A stretch of DNA of 25,557 nt. It comes from an uncultured Veillonella sp. (GTDB taxonomy: Bacteria > Bacillota > Negativicutes > Veillonellales > Veillonellaceae). The notes under the pieces were generated by a model. It was not told where the DNA came from and did not search any database. It saw nothing but the letters and a program-made list of their open reading frames with translations. Positions 17,025 through 23,385 of this stretch are shown piece by piece; within the stretch, counting starts at the first letter, position 1, and each line of letters opens with the position of its first letter. The stretch lies in contig USAV01000016.1 of NCBI GenBank assembly GCA_900552715.1, positions 1 through 25,557 on the forward strand. Direction: 5' to 3'. The position numbers and the translations under genes are program-made.

Positions 17025-17588
17025 ATGAAATCCTTATTCGTAAAAGGTAGTCTTGTATTAGCCTTGGCAGCAGTGTTTGGTATGCCAAATGCAAGTGCGG
17101 CGCCTTTAGTAGCAGTAGAACCAACTATTGCAGTTGTTGATGGAAACCATGCAGCGATTGTAGGTGCAAATGGTTTATTGAATGCGTTTATTCAAAATCA
17201 TCCAAATGCAGCTATCACTGAAATCGCTTTTGATGCGGATGGTGGTCAAATTAGATATGATGTAGAAGGTGTTGATGAAAGTGGCAAATATGAGCTTACT
17301 TATATCTATGCAACAAATCAAATCTTTGAAAAACGTGAAGGTGACTTCCATAAATCCTTAAAGAAAAAATCCTTTGATCCTCGTGAAATCTTACCGCCAG
17401 CAGCGGTAGTTAACTTTGCTTATGCTCAAACACAAGGCAAAGCAACAAGCCTTAATGAGTGGTCTGTACACTATGATAAAGGTAAAATAGTATACAAAGT
17501 TAGCTTCGGTACAGAAGGTGATAAAGAGGTCAATGTACGCATTGATGCTATGAATGGTACGTTGTTGTCTGTTAAATTTGACGACTAA
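17025..17588 (+). CDS. Exported PepSY-like domain protein
   Basis: The 187-residue precursor has a clear signal peptide (residues 1-26: MKSLFVKGSLVLALAAVFG, ending near ASA-A). The mature part holds two PepSY-like repeats, about 45-95 and 125-187. Each has a helix starting at a small-residue pattern (GLLNAFIQNH; VVNFAYAQTQ) followed by strands ending in a D-x-x-x-G turn (VRIDAMNGTLLSV). PepSY domains are often secreted and may inhibit proteases or bind other proteins. The ATG at 17025 follows GGAGGAG. The C-terminal repeat clearly resembles the one encoded at 18783-19220 (shared LPP-A-V-N-AxAQT, then W-S-V and I-D-A-x-x-G). An extended hairpin terminator follows. Confidence 0.82.
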   Translation: MKSLFVKGSLVLALAAVFGMPNASAAPLVAVEPTIAVVDGNHAAIVGANGLLNAFIQNHPNAAITEIAFDADGGQIRYDVEGVDESGKYELTYIYATNQIFEKREGDFHKSLKKKSFDPREILPPAAVVNFAYAQTQGKATSLNEWSVHYDKGKIVYKVSFGTEGDKEVNVRIDAMNGTLLSVKFDD

Positions 17589-17651
17589 ACATTACTGTGA
17601 CTAGTAAATATAACTTAATAGTAGAAGGTTTATTATTTTAAATATAAGAAT

Positions 17652-17707
17652 AAACTCCTTAAAATTATCTTTTTTTGTAGAAAAGGATAGTTTTAAGGAG
17701 TTTTTTT
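17652..17707 (+). terminator. Long rho-independent terminator
   Basis: AAACTCCTTAAAA (17652-17664) pairs with 17691-17703, and the stem extends inward through G-U and A-U pairs. T7 follows. Confidence 0.9.
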
Positions 17708-18102
17708 GTGAACATTTGCTCATGAAAGGGGATGTTTACATTATGAGAATTACAATGAGTGTCTTCTGTTCCTTTATTTATGGGAAAAATGGCTTTTTGA
17801 AGTTAGTTCATGGAATACTTAGTTGTAAATCGAATACTATAGAATTTCATTGAAATTACATATAAATTCATTTTATTCTCACCCCAAAATAAGCTAGACC
17901 GGTGAATTCTACATTTTTATTTCATAGATTATCGATAATATGTGTCCAGTCAAAAGACAGAACTCAAATATATCGGGAGTTTCCAGACTATATATCTACA
18001 GTCCACGCTAGATATATATTTTGGAACTATAACGATGACACCGAGTTGGTTAAAATATATATGCGTAAAAATGCATATATATGAATTATCAAGGAGGATA
18101 TT
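17708..18102 (+). promoter_or_regulatory. 395-bp gene-free leader with two AT-rich hairpins
   Basis: No convincing gene lies here; a 60-codon frame at 17902-18084 lacks a ribosome site. Two hairpins sit close to the next gene: TATATATCT (17989-17997) with 18010-18018, and a 10-bp stem 18055-18064 with 18073-18082. The second ends about 10 bp before the AAGGAGG ribosome site of the gene at 18103, so it could affect translation or mRNA stability. The upstream part is AT-rich with no clear consensus promoter. Confidence 0.45.
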
Positions 18103-18783
18103 ATGAAAAAATCTATTTTGAAAAGCAGTATTACTTTAGCAGTAGCTGGCGTATTTGGTGCTACTGTAGCAGTAACAGCAGCTGAACAAGCCACACCAGT
18201 TCCTGTAACTCAAGAGGTAGCAGCTACTGCAGTACAACCTGCTACTCATCAAGTAGTTCCTACTATTCAAGTGACTCCAGCAGCTAAAACAGAAGTAGCT
18301 CCAGCAGCTAAAACAGAAGTAGCTCCTACAACAGCTAAAGTAGTACCTACAGCAGCTAAAGTTGAAGTGACTCCAGCTACACCAGCAGCTAAAGATACTA
18401 CACCAGTTCCAACAGCAACTCAAGATGTAAAAGCTCCAGTTGCTCAAGCCACTGTAGTTCCAGCAGCAGCTAATCCAGCAGCAGCAACTCCTACAATTGA
18501 AACTGCAGCGGTAGCAAAAGCTCCTAGCGAAGCTAAAGTAGTACGTGCAGCAGATAAAAAAGTAGAAGCTAATAAAGACGAAAAAAATACTAAAAAAGCG
18601 CAAGCACACAAAGCGCCTAAAGTAAAAGCTGACAAAGCAGTTAAAGCTGATAAAGCTGTAAAAGAAACTAAAGAAGTAAAAGCAGATAAAAAAGCTGACA
18701 AAAAAGAAACTACTAAAGAGGAAAAAAAAACTCTAAAAGTGGAAAATCACAACCTAGCACAACAAGTAAGCAAGCAGGCGTAG
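18103..18783 (+). CDS. Exported Ala/Lys/Pro-rich protein, zero-frame part (frameshifted gene)
   Basis: This reading frame of 226 residues begins with a signal peptide (MKKSILKSSITLAVAGVFG, cleavage near residues 26-29). A long low-complexity region rich in Ala, Pro, Thr, Val and Lys follows, with imperfect PAAKTEVA repeats, then a strongly basic segment of ADKAVK and KADKK repeats (about 155-210). It may span or bind the cell envelope. AAGGAGG precedes the ATG. After the A9 tract at 18722-18730 the last 17 residues (from TLKVEN) look out of frame, whereas the -1 frame continues into a conserved PepSY-like domain. The intact gene is therefore probably 18103-19220, about 372 residues, needing a shift at the A9 tract. 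Confidence 0.85.
   Translation: MKKSILKSSITLAVAGVFGATVAVTAAEQATPVPVTQEVAATAVQPATHQVVPTIQVTPAAKTEVAPAAKTEVAPTTAKVVPTAAKVEVTPATPAAKDTTPVPTATQDVKAPVAQATVVPAAANPAAATPTIETAAVAKAPSEAKVVRAADKKVEANKDEKNTKKAQAHKAPKVKADKAVKADKAVKETKEVKADKKADKKETTKEEKKTLKVENHNLAQQVSKQA
18277..18324 (+). repeat. 24-bp tandem duplication
   Basis: Two identical 24-bp copies (18277-18300, 18301-18324) encode PAAKTEVA twice; degenerate copies follow. Unequal exchange or slippage here would change protein length in frame. Confidence 0.9.
18722..18730 (+). other. A9 homopolymer: frameshift or phase-variation site
   Basis: Nine consecutive A residues lie in the only window where both frames are open: the -1 frame has a TAA at 18714-18716 and the zero frame has its TAG at 18781-18783. 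A single-A gain, a two-A loss, transcriptional slippage or a -1 ribosomal shift on AAAAAAA would join the two coding parts. Confidence 0.85.
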
Positions 18784-19220
18784 TCGATCAAAATAGTATT
18801 TTCGTAATTGGTGCGAATTATTTAATCGATCAATTTGAAAATAAATATGGCGACTCTAAGATTACTAATGTATCCTTTAAAGCTGCCGACAAAACTGCTA
18901 TTTATGAAGTAGACGGTTTCAATGCTAGTGGTGCCCATTCCATGACTCTAGATGTGGCAACTGGTAATGTAACTGAAGGTACTCCTAAAGCATATGATGC
19001 ATCCATGGAAGCTAGTGCTATTGATGCTGGTACTGTGTTACCTCCACATGTGGCGATCAATGCAGCCTTCGCACAAACTGGCAATGTAGCAACTGGTATT
19101 AACTCTTGGTCTGTAGTGAACCAAAATGGTAAACCTATATATACTGTAGAGTTCCATGATGCACAAAACAAACCTGTATCCATCGTATTGGATGCTAAAA
19201 CAGGTATGGCCGTAAAATAA
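18729..19220 (+). CDS. PepSY-like C-terminal part of the frameshifted gene (-1 frame)
   Basis: From 18729 the -1 frame reads through a Ser/Lys linker (NSKSGKSQPSTTSKQAG) into a folded domain beginning VVDQNSIFVIGANYLIDQF and ending IVLDAKTGMAVK at 19220. This domain resembles the product of the 17025 gene along its length, with shared features VLPPHVAINAAFAQT, NSWSVV and D-A-K-T-G. It has no start codon with a ribosome site near 18783; the first ATG is at 18942, inside the domain. It therefore makes sense only as a continuation of the 18103 gene. If no shift occurs, the export signal and Lys-rich part are made without this domain. Confidence 0.8.
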   Translation, partial: NSKSGKSQPSTTSKQAGVVDQNSIFVIGANYLIDQFENKYGDSKITNVSFKAADKTAIYEVDGFNASGAHSMTLDVATGNVTEGTPKAYDASMEASAIDAGTVLPPHVAINAAFAQTGNVATGINSWSVVNQNGKPIYTVEFHDAQNKPVSIVLDAKTGMAVK

Positions 19221-19226
19221 GCTAAT

Positions 19227-19517
19227 CCTAAGCCTATCCTACTGTAAAGCAACCCCTTTAATACACGAACACTAAACACACAAAACTATACACACATACT
19301 TACACATACACAATACACTTACACACACAATAAACAATTACACACACGCAGCCCTCTGGATTGGATAGACAAACATTGACTCTCTCCTATGCCGTCTGTC
19401 GTTCAGAGGGCCCCTTATGCATTGTGGTTCCCTCCCAATCATAAGATTATATACTTGGTATATAATACTCTCTCTCACAATAAGAACGTAACTGCTTTAC
19501 AGTACGCTAGGTATAGG
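19227..19517. repeat. Imperfect 25-bp inverted repeats bounding a gene-free segment
   Basis: Segment 19227-19251 is the reverse complement of 19493-19517 at 21 of 25 positions, including an exact ACTGTAAAGCA block. Between them lies an AC-rich stretch (19261-19348) and several smaller hairpins. The arms could be ends of a small non-autonomous element or the long-range pairing of an RNA. Confidence 0.6.
19261..19348. repeat. AC-rich low-complexity tract
   Basis: About 90 bp of mostly A, C and T with many ACACAC and TACACA runs and very few G residues on the plus strand. No coding frame is apparent. An unstructured spacer or transcript 3' region is likely. Confidence 0.7.
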
Positions 19518-19571
19518 AGAGCAGGAAAGCCCGTAATACATGTAGACCGCTGCATGTATTACGGGCTTTTT
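19351..19571 (+). ncRNA. Candidate structured RNA of unknown family
   Basis: The segment holds several stems on the plus strand: 19351-19361 with 19401-19411; 19382-19393 with 19510-19521 (12 bp with one G-U); 19414-19419 with 19440-19445; 19446-19453 with 19459-19466; 19487-19494 with 19500-19506. It ends in a strong terminator. The first two stems cannot form fully at once, because the 5' strand of the second lies in the loop of the first, and the 3' strand of the second also competes with the 19227 arm. I do not recognise a known RNA family, no clear promoter is visible, and it could instead be the 3' region of the preceding gene. Confidence 0.4.
19526..19571 (+). terminator. Very strong rho-independent terminator
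   Basis: A 17-bp perfect stem, 19526-19542 with 19553-19569 (AAAGCCCGTAATACATG and complement), has a 10-nt loop and a T5 run overlapping the stem end. Confidence 0.93.
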
Positions 19572-19629
19572 CTATGTCCATTCAATATAAATGATGTACC
19601 ATATAAGGAAAATACGTAGTAAAAATTAG

Positions 19630-19662
19630 AAAAGCGCAGATACAATGTATATCTGCGCTTTT
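19630..19662 (-). terminator. Terminator of alanine racemase
   Basis: AAAAGCGCAGATA (19630-19642) pairs perfectly with 19650-19662, 42 bp beyond the alr stop codon, with T-rich sequence following on the minus strand. It can work in both directions. Confidence 0.88.
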
Positions 19663-19703
19663 GGTATATGGAGCATTTTCTATTAGTAACAATAGTTAGC
19701 TTT

Positions 19704-20816
19704 TTATATGTATTGTCGAGGTACGCGTTCTGAGAATCCACAGAAGATTTCATAAGGAATTGTAGAGGCAAGGGCGGCAATCTCGAGTGCAGAGATGCTT
19801 TCATGACCTTGAGAACCTAGGAGCACAACCTTGTCACCTGGTTGTACAGTAATCGTATCTGGAACGGCCACCATGAATTGGTCCATACAGATGCGGCCCA
19901 CTACAGGACAACGTGTGCCATGAATGAGAACTGTACCGCGGTTGGATAAACTACGAGGGTATCCATCTGCATAGCCTACAGGTATGGTAGCAATCGTCAT
20001 TGGTTCAGGTGTTACATAGGTAGAACCATAACCGATACCTTCACCTGCTTCTAGACGCTGTACATGTACTACTTCGCTATGGAAGGAGAGGACCGGTTTT
20101 AACCCTAATCGATTTGGCACATCAAGGGATGGCATAATGCCGTATTGAATAATGCCAGGACGAGCATCGGTAAATAAGCTGTCTTTTACGGATAATAAGC
20201 CAGCACTATTGGCAAGAGAGAAGCGATAGTCCGCATCAGGTCTAAATGCACGGATTTCATCGACCATTTTATGGAATTTTTGCGCCTGTCCATGAGCGTG
20301 GCTTTGATCCGCCGCATCGGCGTTACTCATATGAGAGAAGAAACCGTCTACCTCAAGATTTTCGTAGGACTCAACGCGTTTGATAAACTCAATAGCATCT
20401 TCAGGCTTGATACCAATACGATGCATGCCTGTATCAACGGCGACTGCAACGCGGATAATCATATCGTGATTTTCTGCTACTTTATCGAGGGCGTCTAAAT
20501 CAGTAGATTCGCAGACCGCAGGGATGGAATTCGTGTCTGCCACAAGCTCAAATGATTGTGGGCGTGTGAGACCTAGTAGGTAGATTGGTACCATAATCCC
20601 AGCATTGCGAAGTGGAACTGACTCTTCAGGAATGGCAACGGCTAAGGATTCATAACCTTCTTCAACGGCAATACGGCCCATCATAACACTGCCGTGGCCA
20701 TAGCCATTGGCCTTGATAACAGCGGTGGATGTGCTCCATTCCGGTAAACTATCTTTAATTTTGCGCAAGTTCTCACGAACGAGACTTGTATTTATGGTCA
20801 AATAGGTGGGTCTCAT
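19704..20816 (-). CDS. alr: Alanine racemase
   Basis: This 370-residue PLP enzyme of fold type III interconverts L- and D-alanine, supplying D-alanine for peptidoglycan. The cofactor lysine is Lys35 in AVIKANGYGHG. Other family markers are VDTGMHRIG, FSHMSNAD, RPGIIQYGI, the catalytic tyrosine in GIGYGSTYV, PVGYADGYPRS and RICMDQFMV. The length is typical. The ATG at 20816 follows GAGGAA and is preferred to a TTG at 20828. It is a single gene with its own terminator, divergent from the dehydrogenase gene across about 300 bp of AT-rich DNA. Confidence 0.97.
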   Translation of the reverse strand: MRPTYLTINTSLVRENLRKIKDSLPEWSTSTAVIKANGYGHGSVMMGRIAVEEGYESLAVAIPEESVPLRNAGIMVPIYLLGLTRPQSFELVADTNSIPAVCESTDLDALDKVAENHDMIIRVAVAVDTGMHRIGIKPEDAIEFIKRVESYENLEVDGFFSHMSNADAADQSHAHGQAQKFHKMVDEIRAFRPDADYRFSLANSAGLLSVKDSLFTDARPGIIQYGIMPSLDVPNRLGLKPVLSFHSEVVHVQRLEAGEGIGYGSTYVTPEPMTIATIPVGYADGYPRSLSNRGTVLIHGTRCPVVGRICMDQFMVAVPDTITVQPGDKVVLLGSQGHESISALEIAALASTIPYEIFCGFSERVPRQYI

Positions 20817-21045
20817 GGTATTCCTCAATTCTATATAACATTACTTTTATTTTATAACTTTTGGGGAATTACACAATACTTTTGTGAAAGTTTTATACAG
20901 AAATTCTGTTTTTTATGATTTTTATACATATATTATATACAATAAACGTGAAAGTATACTAATTAATATAGTTCTCCGTGATATTAGTAGTATAAATTTA
21001 TATAAATAATAGTATAATTTATGTAGAAGTATTTTTCCTAATAAG

Positions 21046-21079
21046 TGTATGTAACGCCTAGATTTGGGCGTTACGTATA
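21046..21079 (+). promoter_or_regulatory. Leader hairpin upstream of the dehydrogenase
   Basis: GTAACGCC (21051-21058) pairs with GGCGTTAC (21067-21074), and the stem extends outward with A-U and G-U pairs. No T run follows, so it is more likely a leader structure or operator than a terminator. The remainder of the 20817-21114 spacer is AT-rich with no gene. Confidence 0.5.
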
Positions 21080-21114
21080 CTCTATAAAATTTAATAACTA
21101 TGTAGGAGGTTCTC

Positions 21115-22068
21115 ATGAGTGAACGTGTAGTAGTGGTAAATGCAAGTAAAATGAATTACGACCAAGCATTAGATTTCTCTGTATTATCTAGTGATGTACA
21201 GGTTTATGATAATAGTACAAATACAGAGCTTATTGAACGTATTCAAGGGGCTCGTGTTGTAGTTACAAAAGAATTACCAGTAGGGGCTGATTTGCTTTCA
21301 CAATTCCCAGATACTGTAAAACTCATCGTAGAAGCGGGTACAGGATATAATAATATCGACCTTAATGCAGCAAAGGAAAGAGGCATCACTGTGTGCAACA
21401 TCCCAGCGTACAGTACTGAACGTGTGGCACATACGGTAATCATGATGATCCTTAATTTTGCATCTACCATGCAGAAACAAATCAGCATGCTTGCTAAAGG
21501 AGATCGCAGTAATTTCACAAAATATTTACAAGTGAGCCACACAGAAGTGAATGGTAAAACATTAGGCGTTGTTGGTGCTGGTCACATCGGTATGGAAGTG
21601 ATTAAAGTAGCAAAAGCACTCGGTATGAATATCTTGGTTCATACACGTACGCCAAAGGCTGATGGCGATGGTATTCGTTATGTAAGTCTTGATGAATTGC
21701 TAGAAAATAGTGATTATATTACATTGCATTGCCCATTGAATGACAAAACTAAGCACATGATTAATAAAGAAACTATCGGTAAAATGAAATCTAGCGCAGT
21801 TATCATCAATACTGGTCGTGGTCCACTTATTAACGAAGCAGAGCTTTGTGAAGCATTAGCGGCTAAACGCATTGCAGGTGCAGGTCTCGATGTACAAGAG
21901 GTAGAACCTCCAGCAGAGGATAGCCCTCTATATACATTAGATAATGTTATTCTTACACCTCATATGGGCTGGAAAGGCCTTGAAACACGTCAACGCTTGG
22001 TAGGCATCATTCGTGATAATGTTCAAGCATTCTTTAAAGGTGAACCAATTAATGTAGTATCTAAATAA
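21115..22068 (+). CDS. D-isomer-specific 2-hydroxyacid dehydrogenase
   Basis: This 317-residue NAD(P)-dependent enzyme of the glycerate/lactate/phosphoglycerate dehydrogenase superfamily reduces a 2-keto acid to the D-2-hydroxy acid, or the reverse. The Rossmann motif GVVGAGHIG lies at 151-159, and the catalytic triad is Arg235 (NTGRGPLIN), Glu264 (EVEPP) and His283 (TPHMGW). The length and PHMGW context fit the hydroxypyruvate/glycerate dehydrogenase side rather than long SerA proteins with ACT domains. The exact substrate cannot be fixed. An ideal AGGAGG precedes the ATG at 21115. A leader hairpin and a downstream bidirectional terminator suggest a single-gene unit. Confidence 0.92.
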   Translation: MSERVVVVNASKMNYDQALDFSVLSSDVQVYDNSTNTELIERIQGARVVVTKELPVGADLLSQFPDTVKLIVEAGTGYNNIDLNAAKERGITVCNIPAYSTERVAHTVIMMILNFASTMQKQISMLAKGDRSNFTKYLQVSHTEVNGKTLGVVGAGHIGMEVIKVAKALGMNILVHTRTPKADGDGIRYVSLDELLENSDYITLHCPLNDKTKHMINKETIGKMKSSAVIINTGRGPLINEAELCEALAAKRIAGAGLDVQEVEPPAEDSPLYTLDNVILTPHMGWKGLETRQRLVGIIRDNVQAFFKGEPINVVSK

Positions 22069-22168
22069 AATAGATATTAGATAAATAGGCTATCAAAGAA
22101 AATGTGCGCTGAACATACATAAATCAGTGTACAAATAATAGAAATTAAAACGACCTATAAATACAATA

Positions 22169-22206
22169 AGAGCCGTCCCCGGTTGTGTGGGGGCGGCTCT
22201 ATTGTT
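22169..22206. terminator. Bidirectional terminator
   Basis: AGAGCCGTCCCC (22169-22180) pairs with 22189-22200 (one G-U) across an 8-nt loop and is followed by ATTGTTTTT. It sits between the dehydrogenase and the convergent activase gene. A separate AT-rich hairpin (22230-22257) lies closer to the activase stop. Confidence 0.88.
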
Positions 22207-22281
22207 TTTAGGGCTATCATAGATCAAGTCTTGGTATATATATGTATATATATCAAGGGAGGTAGTTATCCTCAAACTTGA

Positions 22282-23058
22282 TTATGATTGATGTTGTGTT
22301 TTGATGGGACTCCACCAATGGCGTCGATAGGCCTTGATGCCTTCCACCACGGTTCTTGTCGCTTTGGCCGCTAAATCTTTTGTTGCGGCCGGTATGCCCT
22401 CTAGACGATAGGTAATACCTAACTCCTTATATTTAGCAGTACCCATAACGTGATATGGTAAGCAATCAACGGCTTGTAAGTTTTTCAGAGATCCTAGGAA
22501 AAAGCCTAGACGATAGTGATGATCTGCATTATCTGTAATCGTAGGAACTACAACGTGACGAACCCAAATGGGAACTTCTACGTCTGCTGTCATTCGTGCA
22601 AAGCCGAGAATAGGCTCTAACGATTTGCCAGTTAACCACAGATGTTTATCAGGATCGATTTCTTTAAGGTCTAGGATGACGAGACTAGTGACACTGAGTA
22701 GCTTACGGTAGGCCACCTCTTGGTGGGGATCAAAACAAATTCCACTTGTATCTAAACAGGTATGGACGTTTCTTTCACGGAAATATGTGAAAAGCTCAGT
22801 AACAAAGTCGATTTGCATTAGAGCTTCCCCACCTGTGACGGTGATACCACCATTAGTATAAAATTGGCGGTTACGTTCGTACTGGTCCCACAACTCCTCA
22901 ACAGTCATAAATTTAACATCATCGCTACTTTCATTCCATGTGTCGGGATTGTGGCAATAAGCACAACGCATGGGGCATCCTTGGAGAAAAACCACCATGC
23001 GCATGCCTGGACCATCAACCGTACCCATCGTTTCAACCGAATGAATACGTCCTGTCAT
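22282..23058 (-). CDS. pflA: Pyruvate formate-lyase activating enzyme
   Basis: This 258-residue radical SAM enzyme uses a [4Fe-4S] cluster and S-adenosylmethionine to install the glycyl radical on pyruvate formate-lyase in anoxic cells. The cluster motif CPMRCAYC is at 28-35, with the typical following HNPDTW. The N-terminal MGTVDGPGMRMVVFLQGC and the glycine-rich TVTGGEAL also match PflA. AGGTTTCC lies before the ATG at 23058, a moderate ribosome site. It starts 12 bp after the small glycyl-radical subunit gene, so the two are cotranscribed. Its substrate glycine lies on that separate small protein, not on the large subunit. Confidence 0.95.
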   Translation of the reverse strand: MTGRIHSVETMGTVDGPGMRMVVFLQGCPMRCAYCHNPDTWNESSDDVKFMTVEELWDQYERNRQFYTNGGITVTGGEALMQIDFVTELFTYFRERNVHTCLDTSGICFDPHQEVAYRKLLSVTSLVILDLKEIDPDKHLWLTGKSLEPILGFARMTADVEVPIWVRHVVVPTITDNADHHYRLGFFLGSLKNLQAVDCLPYHVMGTAKYKELGITYRLEGIPAATKDLAAKATRTVVEGIKAYRRHWWSPIKTQHQS

Positions 23059-23070
23059 AGGAAACCTCGA

Positions 23071-23310
23071 TTAGATTTGTTGATGGAATGTACGGGAAAT
23101 AACTTCGTCCTGTTGTTGTTTAGTCAATTTGCTGAAGTGCACTGCGTAACCAGATACACGAACAGTCAATTGAGGATACAACTCAGGGTGTTTTTGAGCG
23201 TCTAACAATGTTTCACGAGTGAACACGTTAACGTTCAAATGATGACCGCCTTTTTGGGAGTAGCCATCCAATAACTCTACCAAGTTATCAACTTGTTGTT
23301 GGTTGCTCAT
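23071..23310 (-). CDS. Stand-alone glycyl-radical domain, small subunit of split pyruvate formate-lyase
   Basis: The 79-residue protein corresponds to the C-terminal glycyl-radical domain of pyruvate formate-lyase. It has HHLNVNVFTRETLLDA, YPQLTVRVSGYAVHFSKLT (radical glycine Gly54) and a terminal SRTFHQQ. AAAGGAGG precedes its own ATG. The gene upstream encodes a PFL lacking this domain, so the two proteins together should make one active enzyme. Stand-alone radical domains such as E. coli YfiD/GrcA exist as repair parts for oxygen-cleaved PFL, but there the main PFL keeps its own domain. Here it seems to be the only copy in the operon and thus an obligate subunit. A second, full-length PFL elsewhere cannot be excluded. 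Confidence 0.92.
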   Translation of the reverse strand: MSNQQQVDNLVELLDGYSQKGGHHLNVNVFTRETLLDAQKHPELYPQLTVRVSGYAVHFSKLTKQQQDEVISRTFHQQI

Positions 23311-23344
23311 GGGTATTGCCTCCTTTCAACCAAGACTAACACTC

Positions 23345-23374
23345 GTATCGGTGCCGGTGAAAGCAGTCCGATAC
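23345..23374 (-). promoter_or_regulatory. Intercistronic hairpin between the two PFL genes
   Basis: GTATCGG (23345-23351) pairs with CCGATAC (23368-23374) in the 75-bp gap between large- and small-subunit genes. No T run follows on the minus strand, so it may set mRNA stability or subunit ratio rather than end transcription. Confidence 0.5.
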
Positions 23375-23385
23375 TATGGAAGATC

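Noticed and set aside
17902..18084. 60-codon frame before the Lys-rich protein gene
   Set aside because: No ribosome site, odd composition, and it overlaps the leader hairpins.
18136..18609. Minus-strand frame very rich in Cys and Ser
   Set aside because: The composition is a by-product of reading the Ala/Thr-rich coding strand backwards.
19227..19571. 6S RNA, tmRNA, RNase P RNA or T-box leader
   Set aside because: I could not find the conserved sequence signatures of these families by eye; it is left as an unassigned candidate.
23311..23385. Simple frameshift or stop mutation as the cause of the PFL split
   Set aside because: The small gene has its own strong ribosome site and a new N-terminus, and the large gene has an unrelated tail, so a single point change does not explain the arrangement.
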